From Blastopirellula sp. J2-11 (GTDB lineage Bacteria; Planctomycetota; Planctomycetia; Pirellulales; Pirellulaceae): a stretch of 64,000 nt of DNA. The notes beneath the pieces are model-generated. The model was given only the letters and a program-made list of their open reading frames with translations. It made no database searches and was not told the origin of the DNA. Below, piece after piece: positions 54,612 through 63,029 of this stretch (the stretch's first letter is position 1; the number at the start of each line of letters is the position of its first letter). The DNA lies in contig NZ_CP097384.1 in NCBI RefSeq assembly GCF_024584705.1, positions 868,001-932,000 of the forward strand, read 5' to 3'. Both the position numbers and the translations under genes were made by a program.

Positions 54612-55520
54612 GTGAGCAAGATCGCGTTTCTGTTCCCTGGTCAGGGAGCTCAATACGTCGGCATGGGTAAGCAACTCGCCGCTTCGAGTCCGAAGGCGGC
54701 CGAGTTGTTCCAGCGCGCAGCCGAGATCCTCGGTTACGACCTGGGTGAACTCTGCTTTAACGGTCCAGCCGCACGGCTTGATTCGACCGTGTTCAGTCAG
54801 CCTGCGCTGTTTGTCACCAGCATCGCCGCGCTCGAATCGATGCGCGAAGAAAACCCGGACGCACTTTTATCGTGCGAAGGGACCGCCGGGCTGAGCCTGG
54901 GCGAATACACCGCAATGGTCTTTGCCGGCGTTATGCAGTTTGAAGACGCACTGAGGGTCGTCCAGATCCGGGGCGCCGCAATGCAAGAAGCGGCCGACGC
55001 CGTTCCGAGCGGCATGGTTAGCGTCTTGGGATTGGATCGCGATCAAGTCTCGGCCGTTTGTGCGGAAGCGCGCGAAAACGAGATTCTCGAAATCGCCAAT
55101 CTGCTTTGTCCGGGAAATATTGTCGTTTCCGGCTCCAACGATGCTTGTGAGCGTGTTCCGGTGATTGCCGAAAAAGCAGGCGCGATGAAAGTGATGCCGC
55201 TGGCGGTAGCCGGTGCGTTTCATACCCAAATCATGCAGCCGGCGGTCGAAAAGCTGACCGCCGCACTTGCCGACGTCCCGATGTCGGCGCCGCGGATACC
55301 GGTCGTATCGAACGTCGACGCGGTCCCGCACAGTGATCCCGAAGAAATTCGACAACTGCTGATTCAGCAGGTTTGCTCCCCGGTTCGCTGGGAAGATTCG
55401 ATGCGTTATCTGCTGGCGGCTGATTTTTATGAGTTTTTTGAAATCGGCGCCGGTCGCGTCCTACGCGGACTGATGAAGCGGATCGATCGTAAAGCGGAAT
55501 TCCATAATATTACGGCCTAA
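54612..55520 (+). CDS. fabD: Malonyl-CoA:ACP transacylase
   Basis: 302 residues. Transfers malonyl from CoA to ACP in fatty-acid synthesis. PGQGAQYVGMGKQL is the N-terminal signature. The catalytic Ser95 lies in GLSLGEYTA and His204 in GAFHTQIMQ, corresponding to Ser92 and His201 of E. coli FabD. The start is GTG 54612 with an AAGGGG-like site upstream. It lies between rpmF and fabG. Confidence 0.97.
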   Translation: MSKIAFLFPGQGAQYVGMGKQLAASSPKAAELFQRAAEILGYDLGELCFNGPAARLDSTVFSQPALFVTSIAALESMREENPDALLSCEGTAGLSLGEYTAMVFAGVMQFEDALRVVQIRGAAMQEAADAVPSGMVSVLGLDRDQVSAVCAEARENEILEIANLLCPGNIVVSGSNDACERVPVIAEKAGAMKVMPLAVAGAFHTQIMQPAVEKLTAALADVPMSAPRIPVVSNVDAVPHSDPEEIRQLLIQQVCSPVRWEDSMRYLLAADFYEFFEIGAGRVLRGLMKRIDRKAEFHNITA

Positions 55521-55562
55521 TGCCAAGCGCCGTTCAGCCATTTACTACGTTAGGTGATTTTG

Positions 55563-56333
55563 ATGAGCGACAATTCCCACACCGCATTGCCGGTCGATTT
55601 GAACGGACTTACCGCAATCGTCACGGGCGCTTCGCAAGGGATCGGCAAATCGATTGCGATTGCGATGGCTTCGCGTGGGGCCAAAGTCGCCGTCGTTGCT
55701 CGTAACGCCGAAAAGCTGGCTGAAACCGTCGCAATCATCGAAGCCGCCGGCGGAGTCGCCCAAGCGTATAGCTGTGACGTGACGAAGCGGGAAAGCGTCG
55801 AAGCGGTCGTTGACGGGGTGATAGAGAAGTGGGAGAAGCTGGATGTGCTGGTCAACAACGCCGGCGTTACCCGCGATAACCTGCTGCCGGTCATGTCGGA
55901 CGATGAGTGGGACAACGTCATCGAAACGAATCTTCGCGGCATGTTCCTATTTACGCGAGCCGCCTCGAAGCAGATGATGCGAGCCCGTTTTGGCCGTATT
56001 ATTAATATGAGCAGCGTTTCGGGGCTGATGGGAAACCCGGGACAGACCAACTATTCGGCGTCAAAGGCGGGTATGATCGGGTTCACACGCAGCCTGGCTC
56101 GCGAGTTGGGCAAACGCAAGGTCACGGTCAATGCGATCTGCCCCGGCTTTATCGAAAGCGACATGACCAAGGCCCTGGGCCCGGCGGTGATGGACGAGGT
56201 AAAGAAGCGGATTCCGGCTCAACGAATGGGAAAGCCCGAGGAGATCGCCGACGGCGTTCTGTTCCTTGCGAGCCCCCAAGCTGCCTATATTACCGGGCAA
56301 GTTCTGACAATCGATGGGGGAATGACCGGTTAA
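55563..56333 (+). CDS. fabG: 3-oxoacyl-ACP reductase
   Basis: 256 residues, short-chain dehydrogenase fold. NADPH motif TGASQGIGKS; catalytic Ser151, Tyr164 and Lys168 in MSSVSGLMG and NYSASKAG; NNAG present in LVNNAGVTRD. It reduces 3-oxoacyl-ACP. ATG 55563 is chosen with AGGTG six bases upstream; GTG 55554 is also in frame. It is 42 bases downstream of fabD. Confidence 0.96.
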   Translation: MSDNSHTALPVDLNGLTAIVTGASQGIGKSIAIAMASRGAKVAVVARNAEKLAETVAIIEAAGGVAQAYSCDVTKRESVEAVVDGVIEKWEKLDVLVNNAGVTRDNLLPVMSDDEWDNVIETNLRGMFLFTRAASKQMMRARFGRIINMSSVSGLMGNPGQTNYSASKAGMIGFTRSLARELGKRKVTVNAICPGFIESDMTKALGPAVMDEVKKRIPAQRMGKPEEIADGVLFLASPQAAYITGQVLTIDGGMTG

Positions 56334-56441
56334 TTGGTCACCCCTGATCGACGAAACTTGCTGACCTGAATACATTTAAGACTAGTGTCACGCAAGTCCA
56401 TCGGATCGAAACGAATTGCCGCGGTGCAGGTCTCTTCCACC

Positions 56442-56471
56442 TTGACCTGTCTTGCAGAATTCCTCTATCTT
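56442..56471 (+). promoter_or_regulatory. Candidate internal promoter upstream of acpP
   Basis: TTGACC (56442-56447), 18-base spacer, TATCTT (56466-56471). It would give acpP extra transcription independent of the rpmF promoter, as expected for an abundant protein. Confidence 0.5.
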
Positions 56472-56500
56472 GTTGGACTTGAATTTTTAACGCTTGCACA

Positions 56501-56517
56501 ATTTACATACTGTAAAT
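56501..56517. promoter_or_regulatory. Perfect palindrome in acpP leader
   Basis: ATTTACA-TAC-TGTAAAT, 7-bp arms around 3 bases. It lies between the candidate promoter and the ribosome site, where a repressor would block transcription. No lipid regulator gene is nearby. Confidence 0.5.
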
Positions 56518-56556
56518 AAGCCAGGTTCCTTGGTTTCTTGCGGAGGGCTTCACGCC

Positions 56557-56793
56557 GTGTCGGTACAAGAACGCGTATTTGAGATCGTCGCCAGCCAATT
56601 GGGCGTCGACCAAGACAAAATCACGATGGAGAGCTCGTTCGTCAACGATCTCGGCGCCGATTCGCTCGATACGGTCGAGTTGGTGATGGAATTGGAAGAA
56701 GAGTTCGACATCGATATTCCCGAAGACGCCGCTGACAAGATCGAAACGGTCGGCCAGGCGATCAAGTTTATCGAAGAAGCAAAGAATTCGTAA
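56557..56793 (+). CDS. acpP: Acyl carrier protein
   Basis: 78 residues, standard ACP length. Ser36 in [10 protein letters not shown] carries the phosphopantetheine arm. The strongly acidic helices ([19 protein letters not shown]) are typical. The start is GTG 56557 with GGAGG about 8-10 bases upstream; a longer frame from 56494 adds a non-ACP leader. It carries growing acyl chains between fabD, fabG and fabF products. Confidence 0.97.
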   Translation: MSVQERVFEIVASQLGVDQDKITMESSFVNDLGADSLDTVELVMELEEEFDIDIPEDAADKIETVGQAIKFIEEAKNS

Positions 56794-56823
56794 TTTCGTC
56801 GGCCTTCGGAAGAGTTCAAGGGA

Positions 56824-58065
56824 ATGAAGCGACGAGTCGTCGTTACTGGATTGGGGATCGTTACCTCGCTCAGTCAACGTCTAGATGATTTCTGGACGAA
56901 GCTGACGGCGGGGGAGAGCGGCATTCATGAATTGAAGCTGTTCGATACCTCTAAATTCAAAGTCAACTTCGGTGGGGATGTCCATGATTGGCGCCCGACC
57001 GAATACTTTGATTCGAAGGAGCTCAACCGCATCGACCGTTTTACGCAATTTGCGATGGTCGGCGCGGTCGATGCGATTAACGATTCCAGAATCGATTTTT
57101 CGAATTATGACTCGTTCCGTTGCGGAGTAATTCTCGGTTCCGGAATCGGCGGTTTGCAAACGATCGAAGATCAAGTCGAACGTTTGTTGATGAAGGGCCC
57201 TGATCGGGTCTCGCCGATGACGATTCCGAAGCTGATGCTCAACGCGGCCGGCGGTAATATCTCGATTCGATATGGGCTGCGCGGACCCAACTTCACTGTT
57301 GCGACCGCCTGCGCCAGCGCTACCAACGCCATCGGCGACGCGATGAAGGCGATTCAATACGATGAAGCCGACGTCATGGTCACCGGCGGCACCGAAGCCG
57401 CAATCACGCCGATGGGCATGAGCGCCTTTGCAAACATGCGAGCTCTCTCGACCCGCAATGATGACCCGGCCAAAGCAAGTCGACCGTTCGATCTCGGTCG
57501 CGACGGCTTCGTCATGAGCGAAGGCGCAGGGATTGTCGTGCTGGAAGAATTGGAAGCCGCCAAGGCGCGCGGCGCCACCATCTACGCCGAACTAGTCGGC
57601 TATGGATGTAGCGGCGACGCCGGGCACATCACGTCGCCGGACGAAGAAGGGCGCGGAGCGTCGCGCGCGATGCAAAACGCGCTGAACGACGGCGATCTCA
57701 ACCCGAACTGCGTTGATTACATCAACGCCCACGGAACCAGCACGCCGCCGGGTGATGTCGCCGAAACGAAGGCGATCAAAAACGTCTTTGGCGAGCACGC
57801 CTATCGACTGAGCGTCTCGAGCACCAAGAGCGCCCTGGGGCACTCGCTGGGCGCCTCAGGCGGCATCGAAATGATCATCTCGATCTTGGCGATGAAAACG
57901 TCGACTGTGCCGCCGACGATCAATCTGGAGGATCCCGATCCGAAGTGCGATCTCGACTACACGCCGAACGTCGCCAAAACGCGTGAGCTGAATTACGCGA
58001 TGAGCAACAGTTTCGGATTCGGCGGACATAACGCTTCGGTGATTGTCGGCAAGTACAAAGAGTAG
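56824..58065 (+). CDS. fabF: 3-oxoacyl-ACP synthase II
   Basis: 413 residues. Condensing enzyme that elongates acyl-ACP with malonyl-ACP. Catalytic Cys163 (TACASATNA), His303 (NAHGTSTPPGD) and His340 (ALGHSLGASGG) align exactly with E. coli FabF numbering. It starts 31 bases after acpP and ends the operon at a strong terminator. Confidence 0.97.
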   Translation: MKRRVVVTGLGIVTSLSQRLDDFWTKLTAGESGIHELKLFDTSKFKVNFGGDVHDWRPTEYFDSKELNRIDRFTQFAMVGAVDAINDSRIDFSNYDSFRCGVILGSGIGGLQTIEDQVERLLMKGPDRVSPMTIPKLMLNAAGGNISIRYGLRGPNFTVATACASATNAIGDAMKAIQYDEADVMVTGGTEAAITPMGMSAFANMRALSTRNDDPAKASRPFDLGRDGFVMSEGAGIVVLEELEAAKARGATIYAELVGYGCSGDAGHITSPDEEGRGASRAMQNALNDGDLNPNCVDYINAHGTSTPPGDVAETKAIKNVFGEHAYRLSVSSTKSALGHSLGASGGIEMIISILAMKTSTVPPTINLEDPDPKCDLDYTPNVAKTRELNYAMSNSFGFGGHNASVIVGKYKE

Positions 58066-58093
58066 ACGCCGCGAACTGAAAAGCGACAAAGAC

Positions 58094-58120
58094 AAGGCGT
58101 CCTCTGAGGACGCCTTTTTT
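58094..58120 (+). terminator. Rho-independent terminator after fabF
   Basis: Perfect 11-bp stem AAGGCGTCCTC / GAGGACGCCTT with a one-base centre, followed by TTTTT. It marks the 3' end of the fab operon and lies between convergent fabF and the kinase gene. Confidence 0.92.
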
Positions 58121-58141
58121 CGTTCTACGCTCTACTACTTT

Positions 58142-59641
58142 TCAACCACGCATGCGGCGCGACTGTTGCCGATCGGCATAGACCGAGACGCCGAGCAAAA
58201 ATGCCTGACAAAGCCCAAAGAACAAGATCTGCGTATGGTTGATCGTGTCAAAGAAAGGAAAGTCGCGATACAGATCAGAAAACGTACGAATCGCGCCGGT
58301 TAGCACGAGGAAAGGGATCAGAACCGTCACCAACATGGTAAGCGTCAGCGCCGCGATCGTCGCCCATTTGTGGCCATGAAGCCGCAGCCAGCAGAAAAAG
58401 ACGACTTGCAGGTTGTATCCCAAAGCGATGGAGAACAATTGGATAAAGACGCTCCAGCGATCCGCGGCGGGGAACAGGGCGCCCCAGATTAGAAACATCG
58501 AAGATGTCATCCACATCGCCATCACCAGGTTGACCGGAATCATAAAGAAGCAGATTTGCGACGGTCGCTGCGGTTGACTGGCCCATCTCGTAAATGCGTC
58601 GAACCAGCCGAATTGACTGGCCGAAATCCGTTCTCCTGCGACAAAAGCGGCCAGGTCTTCGGCCAGCGCCGCGGCTGACGCGTAACGCTCGTTCGGATCT
58701 TTGGCGAGACAGCGGGCCACAATCACGCGTAGATCGTTGGGAACATCCGCTCGCTTCAGCGTTGATTGGATCGGCTGCTCACTGAGCAATTCGGTGATGA
58801 TGTCTGAGTAAGTGGCGCCCATTCGCGGAGGTTCGCCAGAGAGCAGCTCCCAGAGCATCGCTCCCAATGCAAACATGTCCGCTTTTTCGCCAACCGCGCC
58901 CCAATGCGGCAGCAGTTGCTCAGGCGCCATGTACGTGGGCGTTCCCAGGATCCAACTCGACCGCGAATTGGTCAGCGGCGAATCGGTCAGCTTTGCCAAG
59001 CCAAAATCGGTTAATCGTGGGGTGAAATCGTCGAGACTTTCTCCCGCGGCCATTTCATCGTTGGCCGCCAACATGATGTTGCTTGGTTTGATGTCCCGAT
59101 GGACGACTCCTTGAGAGTGGGCGTAGGCGACCGCACGGACGATGTCGAGCATAAGCCGAGCGACGCTTTGGCAGTCGCGCGATTGGGAGGGATGCTGTTC
59201 TATCCAAGCGGCCAGATCGGGGCCTGCACAAAACGCGGAAGCGATATACGGCGTGGGGCCCGAGAGTTCGGCGGCGTAGATCGGCACGATGCCGGGATGG
59301 TCGAGTCGAGCCGCGGCGAGCGCTTCGTCCTCAAAGCGTTGCAGTTTGTCGTAGCAAACCAGTACTTCCGGACGAGGCACTTTCAAGGCCACATCGCGTT
59401 GCAGTCGCGGGTCGGTCGCCTGAAAGACGACGCCAAACGCGCCGTGCCCTACGGTTCGTTTCACCACGTAGGGGCCGATTTGCGTTTCGCCGCGATCGAT
59501 GGGCGCAGCAGACGCTGCTTCTGTTCCCCATAAGTGATCAAGCCGCTTGATCAGCTGTTGATCCTCAGGGCTTAGTTCGGCGGAAGGATCGAGTTGTGCG
59601 GCGTCGGGCGAATCCGGTTGTTCAGAGGGGACTTCGGCCAC
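58142..59641 (-). CDS. Membrane Ser/Thr protein kinase, sigma-coupled
   Basis: 499 residues. Eukaryotic-type kinase domain from about residue 60 to 330: GHGAFG (P-loop), Lys in VALKVPRP, HRDIKPSN, DFG in LTDFGLAK, and APE in MAPEQLL. All catalytic residues are present. The C-terminal 130 residues hold about four transmembrane helices (VFIQLFSIALGYNLQVVFF and others). GTG 59641, with AAAGGAG upstream, overlaps the stop of the sigma gene by 20 bases. It probably phosphorylates the sigma factor or a linked regulator. Confidence 0.9.
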   Translation of the reverse strand: MAEVPSEQPDSPDAAQLDPSAELSPEDQQLIKRLDHLWGTEAASAAPIDRGETQIGPYVVKRTVGHGAFGVVFQATDPRLQRDVALKVPRPEVLVCYDKLQRFEDEALAAARLDHPGIVPIYAAELSGPTPYIASAFCAGPDLAAWIEQHPSQSRDCQSVARLMLDIVRAVAYAHSQGVVHRDIKPSNIMLAANDEMAAGESLDDFTPRLTDFGLAKLTDSPLTNSRSSWILGTPTYMAPEQLLPHWGAVGEKADMFALGAMLWELLSGEPPRMGATYSDIITELLSEQPIQSTLKRADVPNDLRVIVARCLAKDPNERYASAAALAEDLAAFVAGERISASQFGWFDAFTRWASQPQRPSQICFFMIPVNLVMAMWMTSSMFLIWGALFPAADRWSVFIQLFSIALGYNLQVVFFCWLRLHGHKWATIAALTLTMLVTVLIPFLVLTGAIRTFSDLYRDFPFFDTINHTQILFFGLCQAFLLGVSVYADRQQSRRMRG

Positions 59642-60251
59642 CGTTGCACAGCTCCTTTCGCAGTTGAGCGATCGCAATGGACCAGCGGTTGCGGACGGCG
59701 CGCTCGGAGATGCCAAGTTCCTGGCCGATCGCTTCGTAGGTCATGCCGTGGCGATGTCGCATCTCAATCAGGCGTCGCTGATCTTCCTGCAGTTGAGAAA
59801 CTGCCTGGATCAATTCTAGATCGGTCTCTTCGCGGCGAACCATGCTGCTCGCCGTCGCTTGTTGAGGGTCCACGATTTCGTCGCTGGCTCCGCCGCTCAA
59901 GCGGCGTTCCAGACGAATATCGCGACTTTGGGCGCTTTGAAAATGGCGGCGGCTATCGACCAGATTGTGCTTCACCAGGCGTCGCAGCCAAGCTTTCAGT
60001 TCCGTCTCGCTGTTGCCGGTGAATCGATCAAAGTCACGCTGCGCTTCTAGCAGCGATCCCTGCACGATGTCGGACGGATCGATTTTGGCGGAGAGTCCGT
60101 CACCCATCCCACGCTCTGCTACCAACAGCAGGTAAGACCGCATGTGACTCCAGACGCGATTGATCGCTGTCGCATCACCCGATCGCGCATGATCAAGCAG
60201 ATGCTCCCAATCAAGATCGTCGCTGGAAGCCCGAAAGTGAGCGTCCCTCAT
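59622..60251 (-). CDS. RNA polymerase sigma factor, ECF-like
   Basis: 209 residues. Region 2: YLLLVAERGMGDGLSAKIDP, then SDIVQGSLLEAQRDFDRF and WLRRLVKHNLVDSRRHFQ. Region 4: the helix-turn-helix MTYEAIGQELGISERAVRN near the C-terminus. It matches the planctomycete sigma subfamily often found next to protein kinase genes. The 20-base overlap with the kinase gene suggests the two are expressed and act together. Confidence 0.88.
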   Translation of the reverse strand: MRDAHFRASSDDLDWEHLLDHARSGDATAINRVWSHMRSYLLLVAERGMGDGLSAKIDPSDIVQGSLLEAQRDFDRFTGNSETELKAWLRRLVKHNLVDSRRHFQSAQSRDIRLERRLSGGASDEIVDPQQATASSMVRREETDLELIQAVSQLQEDQRRLIEMRHRHGMTYEAIGQELGISERAVRNRWSIAIAQLRKELCNGGRSPL

Positions 60252-60535
60252 CTTGTGGTCAATGTCCTGGTAATAAGAAGGTTCTTTCCGGCAATGCCAA
60301 TGTAATTCCCAGGGCCTGGGGCAACAACGCTTTAGCTCTCACTTTTTGGGACGAGAGAGGGAAAAATAGAGAGAAATTCGCTGATTTTTACCCGAGAAAT
60401 AAGATCAACACGACGAAAAAAAGGATCGCAAACTTGGTTGATGCGCTCGAATTGTTGCGATAATCGAGAGCGTTGGGATCGGTTGAATTCCGATCTCTTT
60501 TCCTTTGGCCATTCGAACCCCATCCCACGCCTACG

Positions 60536-61093
60536 ATGAAGACGCAATACTTCACCGCGACCAGTTTAGACGGCTACATCGCCGATCCCGACCATTCGTT
60601 GGAGTGGTTGTTTCAGTTCGGCGAAGAGCCCGGCGAAGAGTATGACGCATTCATCCGCGACGTCAGCGTCTTGGCGATGGGGTCAAGCACCTATGAGTGG
60701 CTCTTGCGGCACATGGCCGCGTCAGGCGACGCGTGGTTCTACGAGCAGCCGACCTGGGTGTTTACTTCGCGGACGCTCCCGAAAGTCGACGGCGCCGATA
60801 TTCGCTTTGTCAGCGGCGACGTGCGGCCAGTCCATTCGCAGATGCGTGAGATCGCTGGCGAGAAAAATCTATGGGTCGTGGGCGGAGGCGAGTTGGTTGG
60901 CCAGTTTTACGACGCTGGTTTGCTGGATGATTTGTTTGTGCAGTTCGCGCCGGTCATGTTGGGAAGCGGCGCACCGTTGTTGCCTCGCAAAATTGCTTCA
61001 CCGCCGTTGAAATTGGTATCGGTCCAAGCGAACAACGCAGGCTTCTTGTTGACCCACTATCAAGTGGAAAAGGATCGCCAGGCCAAGGTCTGA
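60536..61093 (+). CDS. RibD/DHFR-like reductase family protein
   Basis: 185 residues. Starts KTQYFTATSLDGYIADPD, typical of the RibD C-terminal/dihydrofolate reductase-like family, and contains NLWVVGGGELVGQFYDAGL and VMLGSGAPLLP. These NADPH-binding reductases act on pterin- or pyrimidine-like substrates, but for most members the substrate is unknown. ATG 60536 is chosen because homologues begin here; a frame opening at 60473 adds unrelated residues. Confidence 0.85.
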   Translation: MKTQYFTATSLDGYIADPDHSLEWLFQFGEEPGEEYDAFIRDVSVLAMGSSTYEWLLRHMAASGDAWFYEQPTWVFTSRTLPKVDGADIRFVSGDVRPVHSQMREIAGEKNLWVVGGGELVGQFYDAGLLDDLFVQFAPVMLGSGAPLLPRKIASPPLKLVSVQANNAGFLLTHYQVEKDRQAKV

Positions 61094-61118
61094 CCTACTG
61101 CTTCGAGAGAAAAGAGCT

Positions 61119-62294
61119 CTACGGGAAGCGCGTGTTTCGCGACGCGGTCACTCCGGTATTTCCCAACGTGGCTCCTCCAGCGGCGCCGGGGTTGGGGTCG
61201 GGATCGGAGGTTGGCGGCAAGGCCATGCTGGGCAAAGCAGGCGTCTCCGACAGTTCTGGCGTATCGCTGGGCGGTGCGGCTGGGCTGTTGTCAGTAATGG
61301 CAGGCGTTTCGATCGCGCTGGGCGCCGGCAATGCGGGGGCAGTTGCTGCGGCGGCGGCTGCAGCCGCTTCGGCGACTTTCGCTTCTTCGGCCGCCAATTT
61401 CTCGGCTTCGGCCGCTTTGGCGCGTTCCCATTGTTTGTCGAGCATGCGGCGGAGAATCGATTGTTCGACGCGTCCTTTTCGCCGGGCCGGTGCGACGACG
61501 CGCACGACTAACTCAAGTTCGCTCGATTTGGGCATGCGAAACGTGATTCGGGGATCGACCGACAGCACGGTCAATCCTTGTTGCTTGGCCAGCAGGTCAA
61601 AGTGCTGCCGCGCTTTGGCGAGCCAAGGTTCGCATTCAATCTTGGCCGCTTCCAACAAATCTTGCTCGGTCTGTCGCCAGTCATCTTTCAGGCTGCAAGG
61701 GATCTTAAAACAGTGGAGCACATATTCCTGCGTAAAGGTCTCGTTGATGACCACCTTGTTGAGGAACATGTTGTTGGGCACGACAATCGCGCGGCCGGTC
61801 AACTGTTGCGTCATTTGATCTGGACCGATCTCCATGATCGTCGTCGTCAAAATGTTATGGTCGATGACGTCGCCGCGGATGTGTTGAAACTCGATCCTGT
61901 CTCCCAGTTTGAACGGGCGACCGACCGCTTTCATGATCGAGCCAGAAACGCATTGAATCAGTTCTTTGGTGGCGATCACCACGGCGACGGCGAATGCTAA
62001 GATCGAAATGGTGACGTGCTGGATCTGTGACGACCAAACGACGGTCATGCCGAGCAGGAACAGGAAGAGGAGCCCGTTGCGGATTTGGACCAGCCAGCGG
62101 CGACGAACGTCGCTCGGTAATTTGTCGCTGCGACGGACCGCGCGTACCAAAATGCTACGCAGGATGAGCAGCAGGAGAACGATCACGAGCGTTGCGATGC
62201 CGTTTTTGAGCAGTTCGCCGCTCGAGAAATATTCGCTGAACTGTTCCGCCTGTTGGGCCCAGTCGATTTTTTTTGCAGAAGAGTAAAGGTCCAT
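61119..62294 (-). CDS. MscS-family mechanosensitive ion channel
   Basis: 391 residues. Transmembrane helices at about 31-50 and 75-105, with AVAVVIATKELIQCVSGSIM as the pore-lining helix, then the MscS beta domain (PFKLGDRIEFQHIRGDVIDH, RAIVVPNNMFLNKVVINETF). The last 110 residues form a low-complexity Ala/Pro/Glu tail (EKLAAEEAKVAEAAAAAAAA and further prolines), unusual for MscS. It should open under membrane tension. Confidence 0.88.
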   Translation of the reverse strand: MDLYSSAKKIDWAQQAEQFSEYFSSGELLKNGIATLVIVLLLLILRSILVRAVRRSDKLPSDVRRRWLVQIRNGLLFLFLLGMTVVWSSQIQHVTISILAFAVAVVIATKELIQCVSGSIMKAVGRPFKLGDRIEFQHIRGDVIDHNILTTTIMEIGPDQMTQQLTGRAIVVPNNMFLNKVVINETFTQEYVLHCFKIPCSLKDDWRQTEQDLLEAAKIECEPWLAKARQHFDLLAKQQGLTVLSVDPRITFRMPKSSELELVVRVVAPARRKGRVEQSILRRMLDKQWERAKAAEAEKLAAEEAKVAEAAAAAAAATAPALPAPSAIETPAITDNSPAAPPSDTPELSETPALPSMALPPTSDPDPNPGAAGGATLGNTGVTASRNTRFP

Positions 62295-62416
62295 TTACGG
62301 TCTCAATCCCCAGGTTGGGCGCCGACGCCCTAATCGGGATATTGTAGCTTTTTCGCAAGATAGGTCAGGAGGAATTCAGCCGGCCAAGGGTAACCCGTAG
62401 CTCTATTAAAGCTGGT

Positions 62417-62878
62417 TTAATCGGCAGATGGTGCATTTTTGATCGGAGATTTGCTCGGAAATTCACATAAGGGGATACTTTCGGACGGCTCGGCGATGAC
62501 TTCGGCAAGCGTCGTACCGCCAAAAGCTTCTTCCACGCTCTTCAATGCGTTGTCCAAGCGACGGTGCAAAGGGCACAGCTTGACGCCGTGGGTCGAAAGA
62601 CCCAGTGGGCAGGTCCGGATTCGTTGAATCGGATCGACCGCGTTGACGACTTCCAGGATTGTTAGCTCGTCGGGGCGCTTGATGAGCGACATTCCTCCGC
62701 CGATTCCTCGCTGCGAACGGACAACGCCGGCCTTTGCTAGCCCTTGCAGCACTTTCGAGAGATAGGCGAGAGGGACCTTCGTCCCGGTCGCAATTTCTTC
62801 GGTCGTGCAAGATTCGGGAGCGATATACGCCAAGTGGCAAACGGCGCGCAGCGCGTATTCGACAGTTTGTGAAAACAT
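62417..62878 (-). CDS. Rrf2-family transcription regulator
   Basis: 153 residues. Winged helix at the N-terminus (MFSQTVEYALRAVCHLAY, then KVPLAYLSKVLQGLAKAGVV and RSQRGIGGGMSL). Cys90 and Cys102 (TCPLG and LCPLH) lie 12 apart, the same spacing as the first and third cluster Cys of NsrR as I recall it; the middle one is absent. Additional Cys14 and Cys24 are near the N-terminus. It faces a protoglobin gene across a perfect palindrome, which it probably binds. This hints at redox or nitric-oxide control. Confidence 0.88.
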   Translation of the reverse strand: MFSQTVEYALRAVCHLAYIAPESCTTEEIATGTKVPLAYLSKVLQGLAKAGVVRSQRGIGGGMSLIKRPDELTILEVVNAVDPIQRIRTCPLGLSTHGVKLCPLHRRLDNALKSVEEAFGGTTLAEVIAEPSESIPLCEFPSKSPIKNAPSAD

Positions 62879-62897
62879 AGGTGTCCGGTCTCTGGCG

Positions 62898-62927
62898 GCT
62901 TAATTGGATATTGACATCCAATTAAGC
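62898..62927. promoter_or_regulatory. Perfect 12-bp-arm palindrome, candidate Rrf2 operator
   Basis: GCTTAATTGGAT (62898-62909), spacer ATTGAC, ATCCAATTAAGC (62916-62927). It lies 20 bases upstream of the Rrf2 ATG and about 100 bases upstream of the protoglobin start. Rrf2 proteins bind as dimers to such AT-rich inverted repeats. Confidence 0.75.
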
Positions 62928-63029
62928 GAGGCCTAAATTGAATAGTAAATCGGACATGATCGTCCAGGTATCCGATGGATCCTAATTCTAGCCAAACCTA
63001 TCCATCCGGACAGGTCGAAGGTGGTCGCT

